The notes below the pieces were generated by a model that worked only from the letters and a program-made list of their open reading frames with translations, searched no databases and was not told where the DNA came from. The position numbers and the translations under genes are program-made. A DNA stretch of 64,000 nt, taken from the NCBI GenBank assembly GCA_021234155.1, contig JAJEKV010000026.1, forward strand, positions 5,147,183-5,211,182, read 5' to 3'. Shown piece by piece: positions 45,417-55,458 of the stretch; the stretch's first letter is position 1; each line of letters opens with the position of its first letter. The stretch is from Isoetes taiwanensis (lineage: Eukaryota; Streptophyta; Lycopodiopsida; Isoetales; Isoetaceae).

Positions 45417-46503
45417 GAGCAATTGTACAAGGATATTAAGGATCTAAATCTACAGAGAAAGGGTAAGACAAATGAAATCGAGAGAACAAATCATAATTCT
45501 GAATCTGACAGTGACGATGATGGTGATTGAGCTAAAATGGTACAAGGGAGCATGAAAATTAATAACCTTACCCAAGAGGTAATGCAAGAGGGAATTAATG
45601 CTGCTAAGCAAAGAAAAAGGATGTATGAAGTAGAAAGACTCAAAAAGAAATTGGCAGATAAAGGAATTAAAATTGATGAGCATGAGAGAGAGGTTGATGG
45701 AAAAAGTAAAAGATTAGAGACAACAATGACAACAATGGAAAATGATATGCCACAGACATATGAAGAGGCAATGACTAGTAAAAACAGCAAACAGTGGCAA
45801 AGTGCAATGAATGAAGAAATGACAGCATTTAGACGAACTGAAACATTTGAAATAGTAAACAGGCCAGAAAATAAAAATATTGTGGGAAACAAATGGATTT
45901 TTAAGATTAAAGAACGTCCAGATGGATCAAGGAAATACAAAGCCAGACTTGTTGCTCAAGGGTTCACACAGCAAAAGGGAGTTGACTATAATGACACTTA
46001 TTCTCCAATAGTGAAATTATCAAGCATAAGGATGATGCTAGCATTGGCCAATTCAATGAATTGGGAAGTTCACCATATGGATGTTAGTACTGCATTTTTT
46101 AATGCAGAGCTAGAAGAAGAGATTTACATGAAACCACCTTTGGGATTTGAAGAAAAGAAAGATAAAATATGGAAGTTAAAGAGAGCAGTATATGGGCTTA
46201 AACAGTCACCTAGGGCATGGTATACATGCATGGATAGATATCTGACTGACCAAGGATTTATGAAGTTAAATGGAAATGGAAACTTATATGTATACAAACA
46301 ACATGATCATTTTTGTCTCATTGCACTTTATGTAGATGATTGTGTGATGTTTTCTAACAGTTTGGACTGCTTGGAAACTTGCAAGAAGCTACTTAAATCC
46401 AGATTTAAGATGACTGATCTAGGGGAGTTGAAGAAATTCTTAGGAATCACAGTGATCAGAAATCGAGATGAGAAAACTATAAACTTGAGTCAAGCAGATT
46501 ATG
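45417..46503 (+). pseudogene. copia reverse transcriptase, interrupted by hAT
   Basis: After a TGA near 45528, the frame from 45537 reads a good copia RT: PQTYEEAMTSKNSKQWQSAM, VGNKWIFKIKERPDG, KARLVAQGFTQQKGVDY, HHMDVSTAFFNAELEEEIYM, AVYGLKQSPRAWY and the catalytic YVDD at 46329-46340, then MTDLGELKKFLGI and LSQADY. The stop seen at 46506-46508 lies inside the inserted hAT. Apart from that insertion this segment has no frame break. Confidence 0.92.
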
Positions 46504-47775
46504 CATAGTTACCAAAAACGGCCGTATTTTTCGTATAATACGGAAAATACGGAGATTTAAAGAAAACCGTATAAAATACGGAATACGGTGCCCTGCAAAA
46601 ACGGAAGCCAAAAACGCCGTTTTGTTTTTCAAATACGCCGTAATAACCGTTTTTTACGGCCGTTTTTTGCAATTTCACCTGACCCTGTGCATTTCATTCT
46701 GTTATACCCTGTTCGTGTTCATTTCTTCATCCCGAAATGCCAACAACATAGGCCGATGGAGCGATTCCGAGTCCGATTGCGGCGCTTTTTTGGTCAGCGG
46801 TGATAGTGGCATTGATAGTGGTGGATTTTGTTCGGATTTGAGCCACGATAGGTTTGATTCTTACGGTTCTTCTTTGTCACAACTTCTCAATTTTTTTCTT
46901 TTTGAGTCATGTAAAGAATGATTCGTCCCTTCATCTAACGAGACAACATTTTCTTTGCAGTGTCTTTGGCTGGTCCCTACGTAAACAAGGTGGGCAACAC
47001 GATTGCTTCATCTTACGAACAAGAAGGATTGGAGAGCAAGCATTTCTTAGAGCAAGCATTGGATTGGCCGATGAGGGTTTGTTGCCTCTGCATTTGAGAT
47101 CTCAATTTTGTCATTTACATGGGATGGTCCAGAAAACTTTGTGGTTAAAAAAACTTGTCAAATCGGCCGGCTTTGAATTTATGTAACAAAAACGTAAATA
47201 CTTCTCTCTCAAACTCGTTAAAAATGGCTTACTTGAACATATCCTAGAATGTGTGATGAAGATTCTTGAGTTTTGTGGGTGTAATGCTAAGGCCACTGGG
47301 ACCTAGTTGTTTGCATAAGAGGGCTTCTGCATCATTGCTTTTGAGTATGGCAGCAGATTGGCATGAGATCGAAACATGTAGAGACTCCATGCTATCATAG
47401 GATGTACATCGATATGATTAGATATTATTGTAACTGAAGAATGTATCCCTGTGGGTATTCTTCTTTTTAAATGCTCGCTACAATTTAAATGATATTATGC
47501 TTGTAATAATAATATGCCCGGGGCCTGAATAATGTTGTTGGGGCCTAAAGTCAAACAACACTTGGTCACCGTTTCATTAAAAGAGCGGTTTGACATAGCA
47601 CCACGCATTGGTCGGGCAAATTGACCCCTTCGGTCATTCGGTGTGCAAGCATACCTTCTTGGTGAGAGGTTAGCCATTGTTTATTTAAAGAAGCTTGTAT
47701 TATAGGTTTTGGCGGGGCCATCTTTGGTTGATTTCATCATTTCTTTGGCTGATCATAGCATATAACCCTTGTCAC

Positions 47776-47910
47776 AGCTGTAATCATTGTTATTCTGCTG
47801 TAATCACTGTTATTCTGCTGTATAATCACTGTTATTCTGTTGTAATCATTGTTATTCTGCTGTAATCACTGTTATTCTGCTGTAATCATTGCTATTCTGC
47901 TGTAATCACT
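47776..47910 (+). repeat. 20-bp minisatellite inside the hAT
   Basis: About 6.6 units of CTGTAATCACTGTTATTCTG with C/T variants and one unit 2 bp longer. It lies just before the transposase C-terminal piece and probably expanded within the transposon. Confidence 0.95.
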
Positions 47911-48227
47911 GCCAAAACAGAGGCTCATCTTCTCCAGTCGAGAGGCTTTTTAGTGTGTTTGGTCATGTTGCAAGCAGAAAAAGAGTAAGACTTACTCCAT
48001 CAAGGACTTCGGATTTGATATTTGTAAGTGCAAATTTGAAGCTCCTTAAGTCACATAGAATTGCAACAAGAGAACCTTATATTGGCTTTGCAAAGAAAGA
48101 AAGTATTCCTGAACCTCAAGAATGGGAAGTGGAGGATGTGGGAGAACAAAGTGAATCGATTGGGCAAGAGCAAGAAAGTAGTGGTGATATGATGCTGGTG
48201 ATAGACATGAAGAAGATGAAGTTATGA
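47889..48227 (+). pseudogene. hAT transposase C-terminal dimerisation fragment
   Basis: About 110 codons. The motif SSPVERLFSVFGHVASRKR, then LTPSRTSDLIFVSANLKLL (about 47925-48040), matches the hAT C-terminal dimerisation region (ERxFS...KRNRLxxxxxxxLxFVxxNLxLL). No upstream BED finger or RNase H-like catalytic core is recognisable in the 1.3 kb before it, so this is a remnant. The first dozen codons come from the minisatellite and not from transposase. Confidence 0.8.
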
Positions 48228-48770
48228 GAGCACTTATAGATGACGATGAAACTTGTTATGTGGATCCAGATTATATTCCTTCGTCTCATCCAGGTATAAA
48301 TCCTTACATACACACTAATTCTGTTTCTACTTTGGTCATATTTTTCTTGCTCACTTTGCTTATACTCATCCAGGTGTGCCTTATCGAGATTCAGGAACAA
48401 ATCCTTACACACTCCATTAGTTCTACAAGTTTCCTCAATGTTTTCGTTATGTGTTCTAAAAACTGCTATGATATTTTTCATATAACTTAAACTTGTGTTT
48501 TCTTTATGTGTTCTAAAAACTACTATGATGTTTTCATATAACTTAAACTTGTGTTTTATTTGAACATTTCTATATGTTTTGAAGCCTAATCTATAATATA
48601 TTTGGATTCTCAAGTTTAACATATGTTGTTCATTCTTAGAAGCACAGTTCTGTTCGTTTTGAGTACTTTGCCGTATTTTCCGTATCCGTATTTCGTATTC
48701 CGTAGTTGTTTTTTTTTTTTTGCATGCCGTATCGTATTCCGTATCCGTATTTGGTAACTATGAGATTATG

Positions 48771-49591
48771 TACATGGCGTGCTTGAGAGATTTAAAATGA
48801 CAGAATGTAATGTGATGAGCACTCCACTGGTTCCAGGACATAAAATCAGCAAGAAGATGTGTCCTACAACAAATGAGGAGATTGAGCATATGAAGAAGGT
48901 TCCTTATCGAAGATTAATAGGTTGTCTATTTCATTTAGCAGGAGCTACAAGACCCGACATTGCTTTTGCAGTCAATTTGTTAAGTAGATATAACAACAAT
49001 CCAGGGAAACATCACTGGGCAGCTGCCAAACGCATTTTAAGGTATTTGAAAGGAACAATAGATCATGGAATAACATTTAGGAATAAAGGATACAATCTTG
49101 ATGCATTTGCAGATGCAGATTGGGGAGGAGATGCAGATCAAAGACATTCAACTTCAGGTTATATAGTAATGATTAGTGAAAATCCAGTGAGTTGGAAATG
49201 TAAAACACAAAATAAAGTGGCATTATCTAGTGCAGAGGCCGAGTACACGACCATAACTTTGGCATCAAAGGAGATAATATGGATAAGGAGACTTCTGGAA
49301 GAAATTGGGGTGAGGAGTCATGAACCAACTACCTTGTGGTCTGATAGTGCCAGTGGAATTGCAATGACTCAAAATCCAGTGCTTCATGAGAGATCAAAAC
49401 ACATTGAGATGAACCAACACTTTATTAGAGAAATGGTTCAAAGAAAGTTAATAGCAGTAAAGTATATCCCAACAGAAAGACAAATAGCAGACATACTTAC
49501 TAAGGCTCTCAGGGAACCTAGATTTAACATGTTGAAAGATCTGTTAAGTGTTCAGAGAATAGAAGGCAGTGACATTGTGATGCAGTCATAA
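48771..49591 (+). pseudogene. copia RNase H / polyprotein C-terminus
   Basis: Continues the copia polyprotein after the hAT: ERFKMTECNVMSTPL, YRRLIGCLFHLAGATRPDIA, HHWAAAKRILRYLKGT, the RNase H residues in FADADWGGD, VALSSAEAEY, LWSDSASGIAM and the closing ERQIADILTKAL. The frame is open to the TAA at 49589-49591. It differs by two from the RT frame, exactly as expected for a 2259-bp insert plus an 8-bp duplication. Confidence 0.92.
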
Positions 49592-49613
49592 GAATTAAAC
49601 AGAGATATTCAAT

Positions 49614-49623
49614 GAAGGGGAAG
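49614..49623 (+). promoter_or_regulatory. copia polypurine tract
   Basis: GAAGGGGAAG directly before the right LTR; the usual primer site for plus-strand synthesis. Confidence 0.9.
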
Positions 49624-50054
49624 TGTAGAGAATACTGGTGTGGTGCAAAAACATTATGATTGTGAGTTCATTGAATATTGAAAAGAAGTTAAGGCAATGG
49701 TTCAATGGTTTACATTGCCATATTAAAATTATTTATAGACAACCCTAAATCCTAGCTCGGTGAACAGTGTTCCCGGCTAGGTGGATTCAAATGCTCAAAT
49801 CTAGCTGCCGACCGGATCAATCAATGGGTAAGATGATGGGATTGCCTGAATGCGGTGATCCCCTACTGTATATAAGAAGAAATTCGTTATGTACAGATAT
49901 ATATTTGAATCAGTATGATCAGTTGAAACCTCGATATTCGCTTATGATTATTTTTTGTATGCATTAGGTTTTATTTGATTACTTGGTTGTGTGTGTGACA
50001 TTAGCACTATTGCTAATTTGTTTGACTAAGTTAAAGTTGTAGTTTTATCTCACG
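49624..50054 (+). repeat. copia right LTR
   Basis: 431 bp, about 97% identical to the left LTR. Its last base is G in place of A (CACG against CACA). It is followed by the AAATC target duplication (50055-50059). Confidence 0.95.
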
Positions 50055-50059
50055 AAATC

Positions 50060-50235
50060 TAGAATTGAGCTATTAGCTCTATATAAGATGGCTGAAAACT
50101 TGCTCGCCCAAGGGTCTGTCCCTTTGTTTCAAGGCTGAGCCTTTATTGATTAAATTTCGTTGTTTCTATTTCGTTGATGGACCTGAGGGTCTGAAAGCGT
50201 GACGATAGATAAATAAATAAATATATACTCTACGA
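50060..50235 (+). mobile_element. LINE A, part 3 (C-terminus and 3' end)
   Basis: Joins in frame to the coding end at 43052 and reads on (RIELLALYKMAENLLAQG) to a TGA near 50135. A 3' UTR follows with TTGATGGACCTGAGGGTC, then CTGAAAGCGTGACGATAG and an (ATAA)n tail at about 50208-50225. The tail unit differs from the CTATT tail of the LINE pieces inserted in it. Confidence 0.8.
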
Positions 50236-52504
50236 TGTTGCAAAAACTAGCTGCTATCATGTTTAGTACCGTGTCATGGAATTGCATTGATGAACCATAG
50301 TGTATAACTAGATATGGTTTGTAAACTTTATTCCCCAGAAATGTGTATCAATCTTGTTAATTTGGAATTTTCAGGTTTGACCAAAAAAAAAAAAATGGAT
50401 TTTTTTTTATCTAATTTTTCTAAGTTTTGGGGGTTTTTGAAAGTCGGAAACAATTTGCAATATTCCAAAAATCGAAAAATTGTTTTGGATATGAATAAGA
50501 ATTTTGCTACATTTGCATTGCATATGCGCACATGCATGCCACGAAGCTTTCCTCTTTCTATACAACACTAGATGGATGGTAGATTGATATGGAGATGGAT
50601 GTGCATATGATGTGACAGATCCGCCTTCAAGTTGCAAATTGGGACACTGGCTTAGGTTAGAGAGCGTATAATCGGCTGATTTTGACCAGCTCCAGGCGAA
50701 AACTTTGAGAATGTTCTTTCATTAGAACTTTCAGGTTTGGACTTCCTAGAATTTTTTCCCCCATCGAGTTGCAGAGTTGCAGAAGGAAAGTATTAATCCA
50801 TTAATTTTCTTGCTTCAATGTCTAGAGCTTCTTCTTCAAAGGCATCTTCTTCGAAAATGATATTGGAGGTTGGCCCTTCCATGTCCAGCATTTTTTGGTA
50901 GCACATCTTTGAATGCTCCATCAGTCATTGATCTTCTCTCGGACACCAATTAAGGAATTGTTCTGAGTTGTGAGTTAAGGTATTATATCCAAGTTGTGAG
51001 TTTCATTTCTTAGTATGTATCTTTTGACAAATCGATGAAAGAACATGCAATAAAGCTAGATCATAGGATATATTACTGTAAGGCAATGCCTTCTGAAAAT
51101 TTCAAAGAAAAAATGCCTTGTACATTCTTACGGTCCTATATGCAATCTAGCTTCTGCCATTGTTGCTCCTCCAACTAGTGCGAAAACCAAATATGGTGTA
51201 TACCATTTCCTTAAGATCATGCCCTTTTCTTATGCTTTCTCTTACTTAGGTATTCAAATAACATTTATACATCTCTTTCTAAGAGTCTTTGTGTTACCAT
51301 CTGGATTATATGCTAAAGTTTTTAGTATTATACACTGGATTTTAAACATGCGACTCTTATAGATTTAAATCAGTTTTAGTGTGTGTTGTCAAACCATGAT
51401 GTGATCTCTTTTCTTTCTTCGTCCAATGAATATGTTGGATCTCTGCTCCAACCTTGGCATGGGCTCTTGCTTCTATGGCATGGTAACCCCAATTGCAGTG
51501 GAATTTTTTCTCCATATGGGCTTATTCTACTCTTCACAAGAAAGAGCTAAGCAGCCAAAGGGCTTTACAACAACTTATATCAGAGCTTGGAAGAAATTAC
51601 AGGATTGATTATTACTCCCCTCAAGGTATTCGTTTGTACATAGGTTTCTTAGTCTCTCCAAATCCATTTTCAAAAATAGAATAGAATAGAATAGAATAGT
51701 GCTTGGTCTGAACGCGTGCTTGGTTGGGTCAGAATATGTTCTTGATTGGGTCGGAATATGTTCTTGGTTCTAATGTTGATGGAATCCAGACAATATGAGC
51801 ATCACATATTGTTTTCGTCTGTTCAAGAAGACACTAGCAATATCCATATATGAAGTATTTGAGCATGAAATATCAAGATCTTGAGGGTATGTACAAGGTT
51901 GAGGATGATCTTTTTAGCCGAGAAAAGGCCACACTTGCTGGTATGGCTCCTCCATCCCCTTTCTTGAACTGCTCATTTCCATTGTTTTTTACCTTTAGGA
52001 TTATGGGCTTGATGTGTAGCTTCTTTTTGTGATCTCAAATCCATGTAATATGCAGATTAGCAGTTTTAATTCTTTTTCCCCTGTAGCCCCTGCAAGCTAC
52101 AAGAATTCTTAGTAGATTCTCTTTGAAGAGCATGGTACCAAAGAGCATGGTCCTGCTTCAGTTACGATGCTTTGATTTCTATCTGCATGTTACATGCATG
52201 TAACCAATGCTCCAGAGCTTTCTCAATAGGGCTTAGCAACAATCTTTATTAGAAAACGTAACAGTCTTTATGTTGAATAAGGATGTGGAGGATCAAGATA
52301 TGGAAGCGCGTATATTCAAGCATATATAAATTGTTGATGCTCAAGATGAGCAAGTTGTATCATGTTATAGTGAGGTTAAAGGAGTCCAAAATAAATTGGA
52401 CGACCATAGCTAACATTCAAGTTTACAAATGCAATGGCATATCCCAATACGATGTGCCTATTTTTTATAGGTCCCCACCATTAGAAATCCATAAAGGTAG
52501 CAAA
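50236..52504. other. mostly non-coding, two exon-like pieces
   Basis: At about 51455-51625 a plus-strand reading across frames, with WNFFSIWAYSTLHKKELSSQ and RALQQLISELGRNYRIDYYS, runs to a GT. At 51850-51940 KYLSMKYQDLEGMYKVEDDL also ends at GT. They may be relic exons but I do not recognise the family. A short GAATA run (51676-51697) looks like a LINE tail without a LINE. A-rich and T-rich runs occur at 50383-50410. Confidence 0.4.
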
Positions 52505-53000
52505 CTTCCAGAGCTAGATGATCATTAGAAATTCATGGAGATACCATAATTCCATAGTTAGGTGAGGAAAATGTAATACTTACTGTTAACATGCATTTTT
52601 TTATTCATAGGAACAAACTTTTAATCTTAATATGAATTGAAACTGTGAACTTCGTTTATTATGCATCAATTATTTCTCAGATTGCATTCCTTCAAACGTC
52701 TTTTTGTGTGAACTTAGATTTGTTGTTAAAGCCCATATTCTACTTTGCCTAAAATTCCAAAGTTAGGTGACCATTGGAAATCCATGGAAGTACCATAATT
52801 CCATAGTTAGGTGAGAAAAATGTATTACTTACTGTTAGCATCCATTTTGACAGCATGTTAGTCTTATTCACAGGAACAAACTTAATTTTAATATCAATTG
52901 GAACTATGTACCTTGTTTATTATGCATTGATTGTTTCTCGCACTCCGTTCCTTCAAACATCATTTTATGTAAACTTAGATTCATTCTTAAAGCCTTGATT
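52505..53000. repeat. diverged tandem duplication, about 245 bp x 2
   Basis: 52505-52750 and 52757-53000 share the order AT..TTAG.AA.TCATGGA, TACCATAATTCCATAGTTAG, CTTACTGTTA.CAT, ACAGGAACAAACTT-like and TTCCTTCAAAC.TC blocks. Divergence is perhaps 15% by eye. No coding content. Confidence 0.85.
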
Positions 53001-55458
53001 CTAGTTTTCATCCTCATAATTTTGATATTTGGATAGCTTAGTTGAGAACGTATTAACTTTAAAGGCTGATCAATATCTTTCTTGTTTATGCTCCCAACGC
53101 CTGACCTTGCAGTAGATTCCTCAAAGGAGATGGGGCTGAGTATTTAACATGTGACTGAATCCTAAAAGTTCTGAACAATTAGCTTCAATAATTAACAAAA
53201 AGTAGCTTTTGACAAAAAACATTACCATGGCTCCATGAGTTGCTACTGTTTAGAATGATATAGTCAGATTGTTCATGTTGTTTCTACAAAATATTCCATA
53301 AATATGAGTTTGATAAAATCTGTTTTCTTTATATTATTCTTTCTTATAGTCATGTTTCTACAAAGTGTTCTGTAAACAGACATAGAGTAGAACATAGAGA
53401 AAAGTGAAAAGTTTTGTTGATGCTCTTTCCAAGTCTTTCAAGATAGTGCCTCTATTTAATTACCATCTTTCTATCCACTCAAACATCTAGATACCCATGG
53501 ATAAAATATAATTGATTTGGTTAAACAAATAAACCTGCTCTTTAAGATTTTATTCATGCATAGCAAGAGATGCAGTACACTATTTATATGATTATGTTTA
53601 AATCATTTTAATTTTCAACTATGCAAGTTTAGGCATATATCAATGAAGTTGTTCAAATGCAGAATGTCATGGCTTGGCAGCTTTTGGTTCTCTGTCAGAG
53701 CTTCTAGAAGCTGGGATTTGGATTTGGACACAAGTCTCATAACTATTAAAAAGTCTTTGGTTTCTTTTCTTATATCCATTCAATGTGGTGATGCTTGATC
53801 TATTCTATTCTCAAACATGCAAGATGGCCTTTCAATTTTGCAAACACTGCATTGTACATGGGCATCACTTGCCTTCCAATGACTTATAGTAGAAAACCTA
53901 AAGTTTAAGTAACCTTTCATTGGACTTACTGTCTGCAACGAGCAGAAACAGATGGGGTTGTACAACTACTTAGTATATGTTGATTTTGACCATTTTAATA
54001 TTGTCAAGGGAAGAAAAAGTACTATGTGAATTTTCATCATTAAATCCACATTGTTAGCCATGCAATTGTCAACCGTTAGCACCTTCATAGTGCCTGGCTT
54101 AGATGCCTAAGGCATCCTTCGCTTATGTAGATCTTCTTATATGATGGGTGTTTCCACAGTTATGGCATCACTGTGCAAAGTGGATAATGAAGCCACAACT
54201 ACTATAATGTATTATAGTTTACTAGGAACTTGACAAGCTTTCAAGTAAAACACTAGGCATCGTTTAATTATCAGTGAAAGAATATACGCGATCAATGGAC
54301 CCCATTGTACATTAGCCAACTTAATTTAAAAAGAGTATTGGAAGCCAACTGCATTAATAAGCTGAACATTAAGTTGTTAGAGACCTTTTCATTTTAACTC
54401 AAAACTATAAATCAATTGTAATTGTCAAATTGACCTCTTTTAGCTACTTGAATTAGTTCAACCACTTTGCATGTGTGGATGTAAACATGTCCAATAAGAT
54501 TTACAATGGTTCAAATTTGAACCCAATAAGATAGAATGACTTTGCGACGTTCATTCATCATAGTAGCATATCATGTAGTGCATGACAACCTTATAAGAAC
54601 ACCTCTAATGTTTGACATATAGAATTGTCAAACATAGGTCATATCCAAGAAATTATATGATCTCAAATTTCAATTTCACTTCATCTCAATTACTTGCATA
54701 TCAAACCACAAAAGGTTTTCTAAAGTACATTTAGGTTCAACATTAGGTTGTCAGTATTTGTATGGTCCAATATAACATAATCAAGTTCAAGTTCCAAATA
54801 CCAGGTAGACAATATACATATGTGAATGAATCTTAAAGAGTTCCTCTATATTATCCTTGCAGCTCCAGGCCAAGTTGTCTATTCTAGCCAATAAGTAAAC
54901 AATTATCGCCTCTTCAAATTGTTACTAAACCCGATAACGCCGGGCACCATAAGTAGTTGATTTTATGTTTTGGTTTATAAATCAATACCAAAAAGTCATA
55001 CTGATTCAATTTTGAGGACCTTGTGTGTTGTGGTGCACATGTATAATAGATCTCAACTACAATGTGTGATGCAAGCTACTCTTGTTGCCTTAATTCATCC
55101 TCCTCACACAACAGTGGCGACATGCTTTATCTTGAAATGGTTGCTGGTGGGAGCTTGGAAAGGAATGATCTCTTGGTACTTGCCAGTATGAGCATATTGC
55201 TTACTAGTTGCGAGTTCATGCATCATTCAAATATACAGAGATAAAGCATTCTTTATGATAAGATTCTTCACAAAGCTCGATGCATTTTAGTGATAAGGCT
55301 TCCGCATGTGTGCTTCAAAACCATTGGAGACACGAAAAAGAAAAAAAAAAGGCCAAAAGGTTTAACGTGGCATCTTCAGGATATTCTCATAAACACTCTG
55401 CAAATACCACCTACTCTTTCTGTTTTTGTCGCAAAACAAGTTTGTAGCGGTGCTTTTT
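53001..55458. other. non-coding stretch and AVT3 upstream region
   Basis: No gene recognised. The final few hundred bases should contain the AVT3 promoter, but no clear TATA box or known element stood out. Confidence 0.4.

Larger units (their letters stand above)
46504..48762 (+). mobile_element. hAT transposon inserted in copia
   Basis: 2259 bp bounded by inverted ends CATAGTTACCAAAAACGG and, on the other strand, CATAGTTACCAAATACGG (one mismatch over 18). An 8-bp target duplication AGATTATG lies at 46496-46503 and 48763-48770. CA..TG ends and an 8-bp duplication are the hAT signature. Removing the element plus one duplication returns the copia reading frame, which confirms the edges. Both ends carry arrays of CCGTAT/ATACGG/AAACGG motifs (46515-46660 and 48670-48750). 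Such subterminal motifs bind transposase in the hAT element Ac. Only a piece of transposase remains (47889-48227), so it cannot move by itself. Confidence 0.93.
43053..50054 (+). mobile_element. Ty1/copia retrotransposon, defective, with a hAT inside
   Basis: A complete LTR-to-LTR copia element of 7.0 kb, 4.74 kb without the hAT at 46504-48762. Order: left LTR, primer-binding site, gag, integrase, RT, RNase H, polypurine tract, right LTR, in Ty1/copia order (integrase before RT). It is defective: stop in gag (43878), frameshift near 44140, no aspartic protease, frameshift near 45005 in integrase, stops at 45414 and 45528, and the hAT in RT-RNase H. LTRs differ at about 13 positions plus a 2-bp indel in 431 (about 3%), so the insertion is moderately old. 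It sits in LINE A with a 5-bp target duplication. Confidence 0.93.

Noticed and set aside
47776-47910. Regularly spaced repeats suggesting a CRISPR-like array
   Set aside because: Units are contiguous with no unique spacers, and the context is a plant transposon.
51676-51697. GAATA run read as a LINE insertion tail
   Set aside because: No LINE 3' UTR sequence lies next to it; it may be a plain simple repeat.
54970-55340. Possible protein-kinase relic upstream of AVT3 (MVAGGSLERND, HHSN..., a later DT-K region)
   Set aside because: The resemblance to kinase subdomains needs several frame changes and no DFG or HRD motif is clear. Not supportable.
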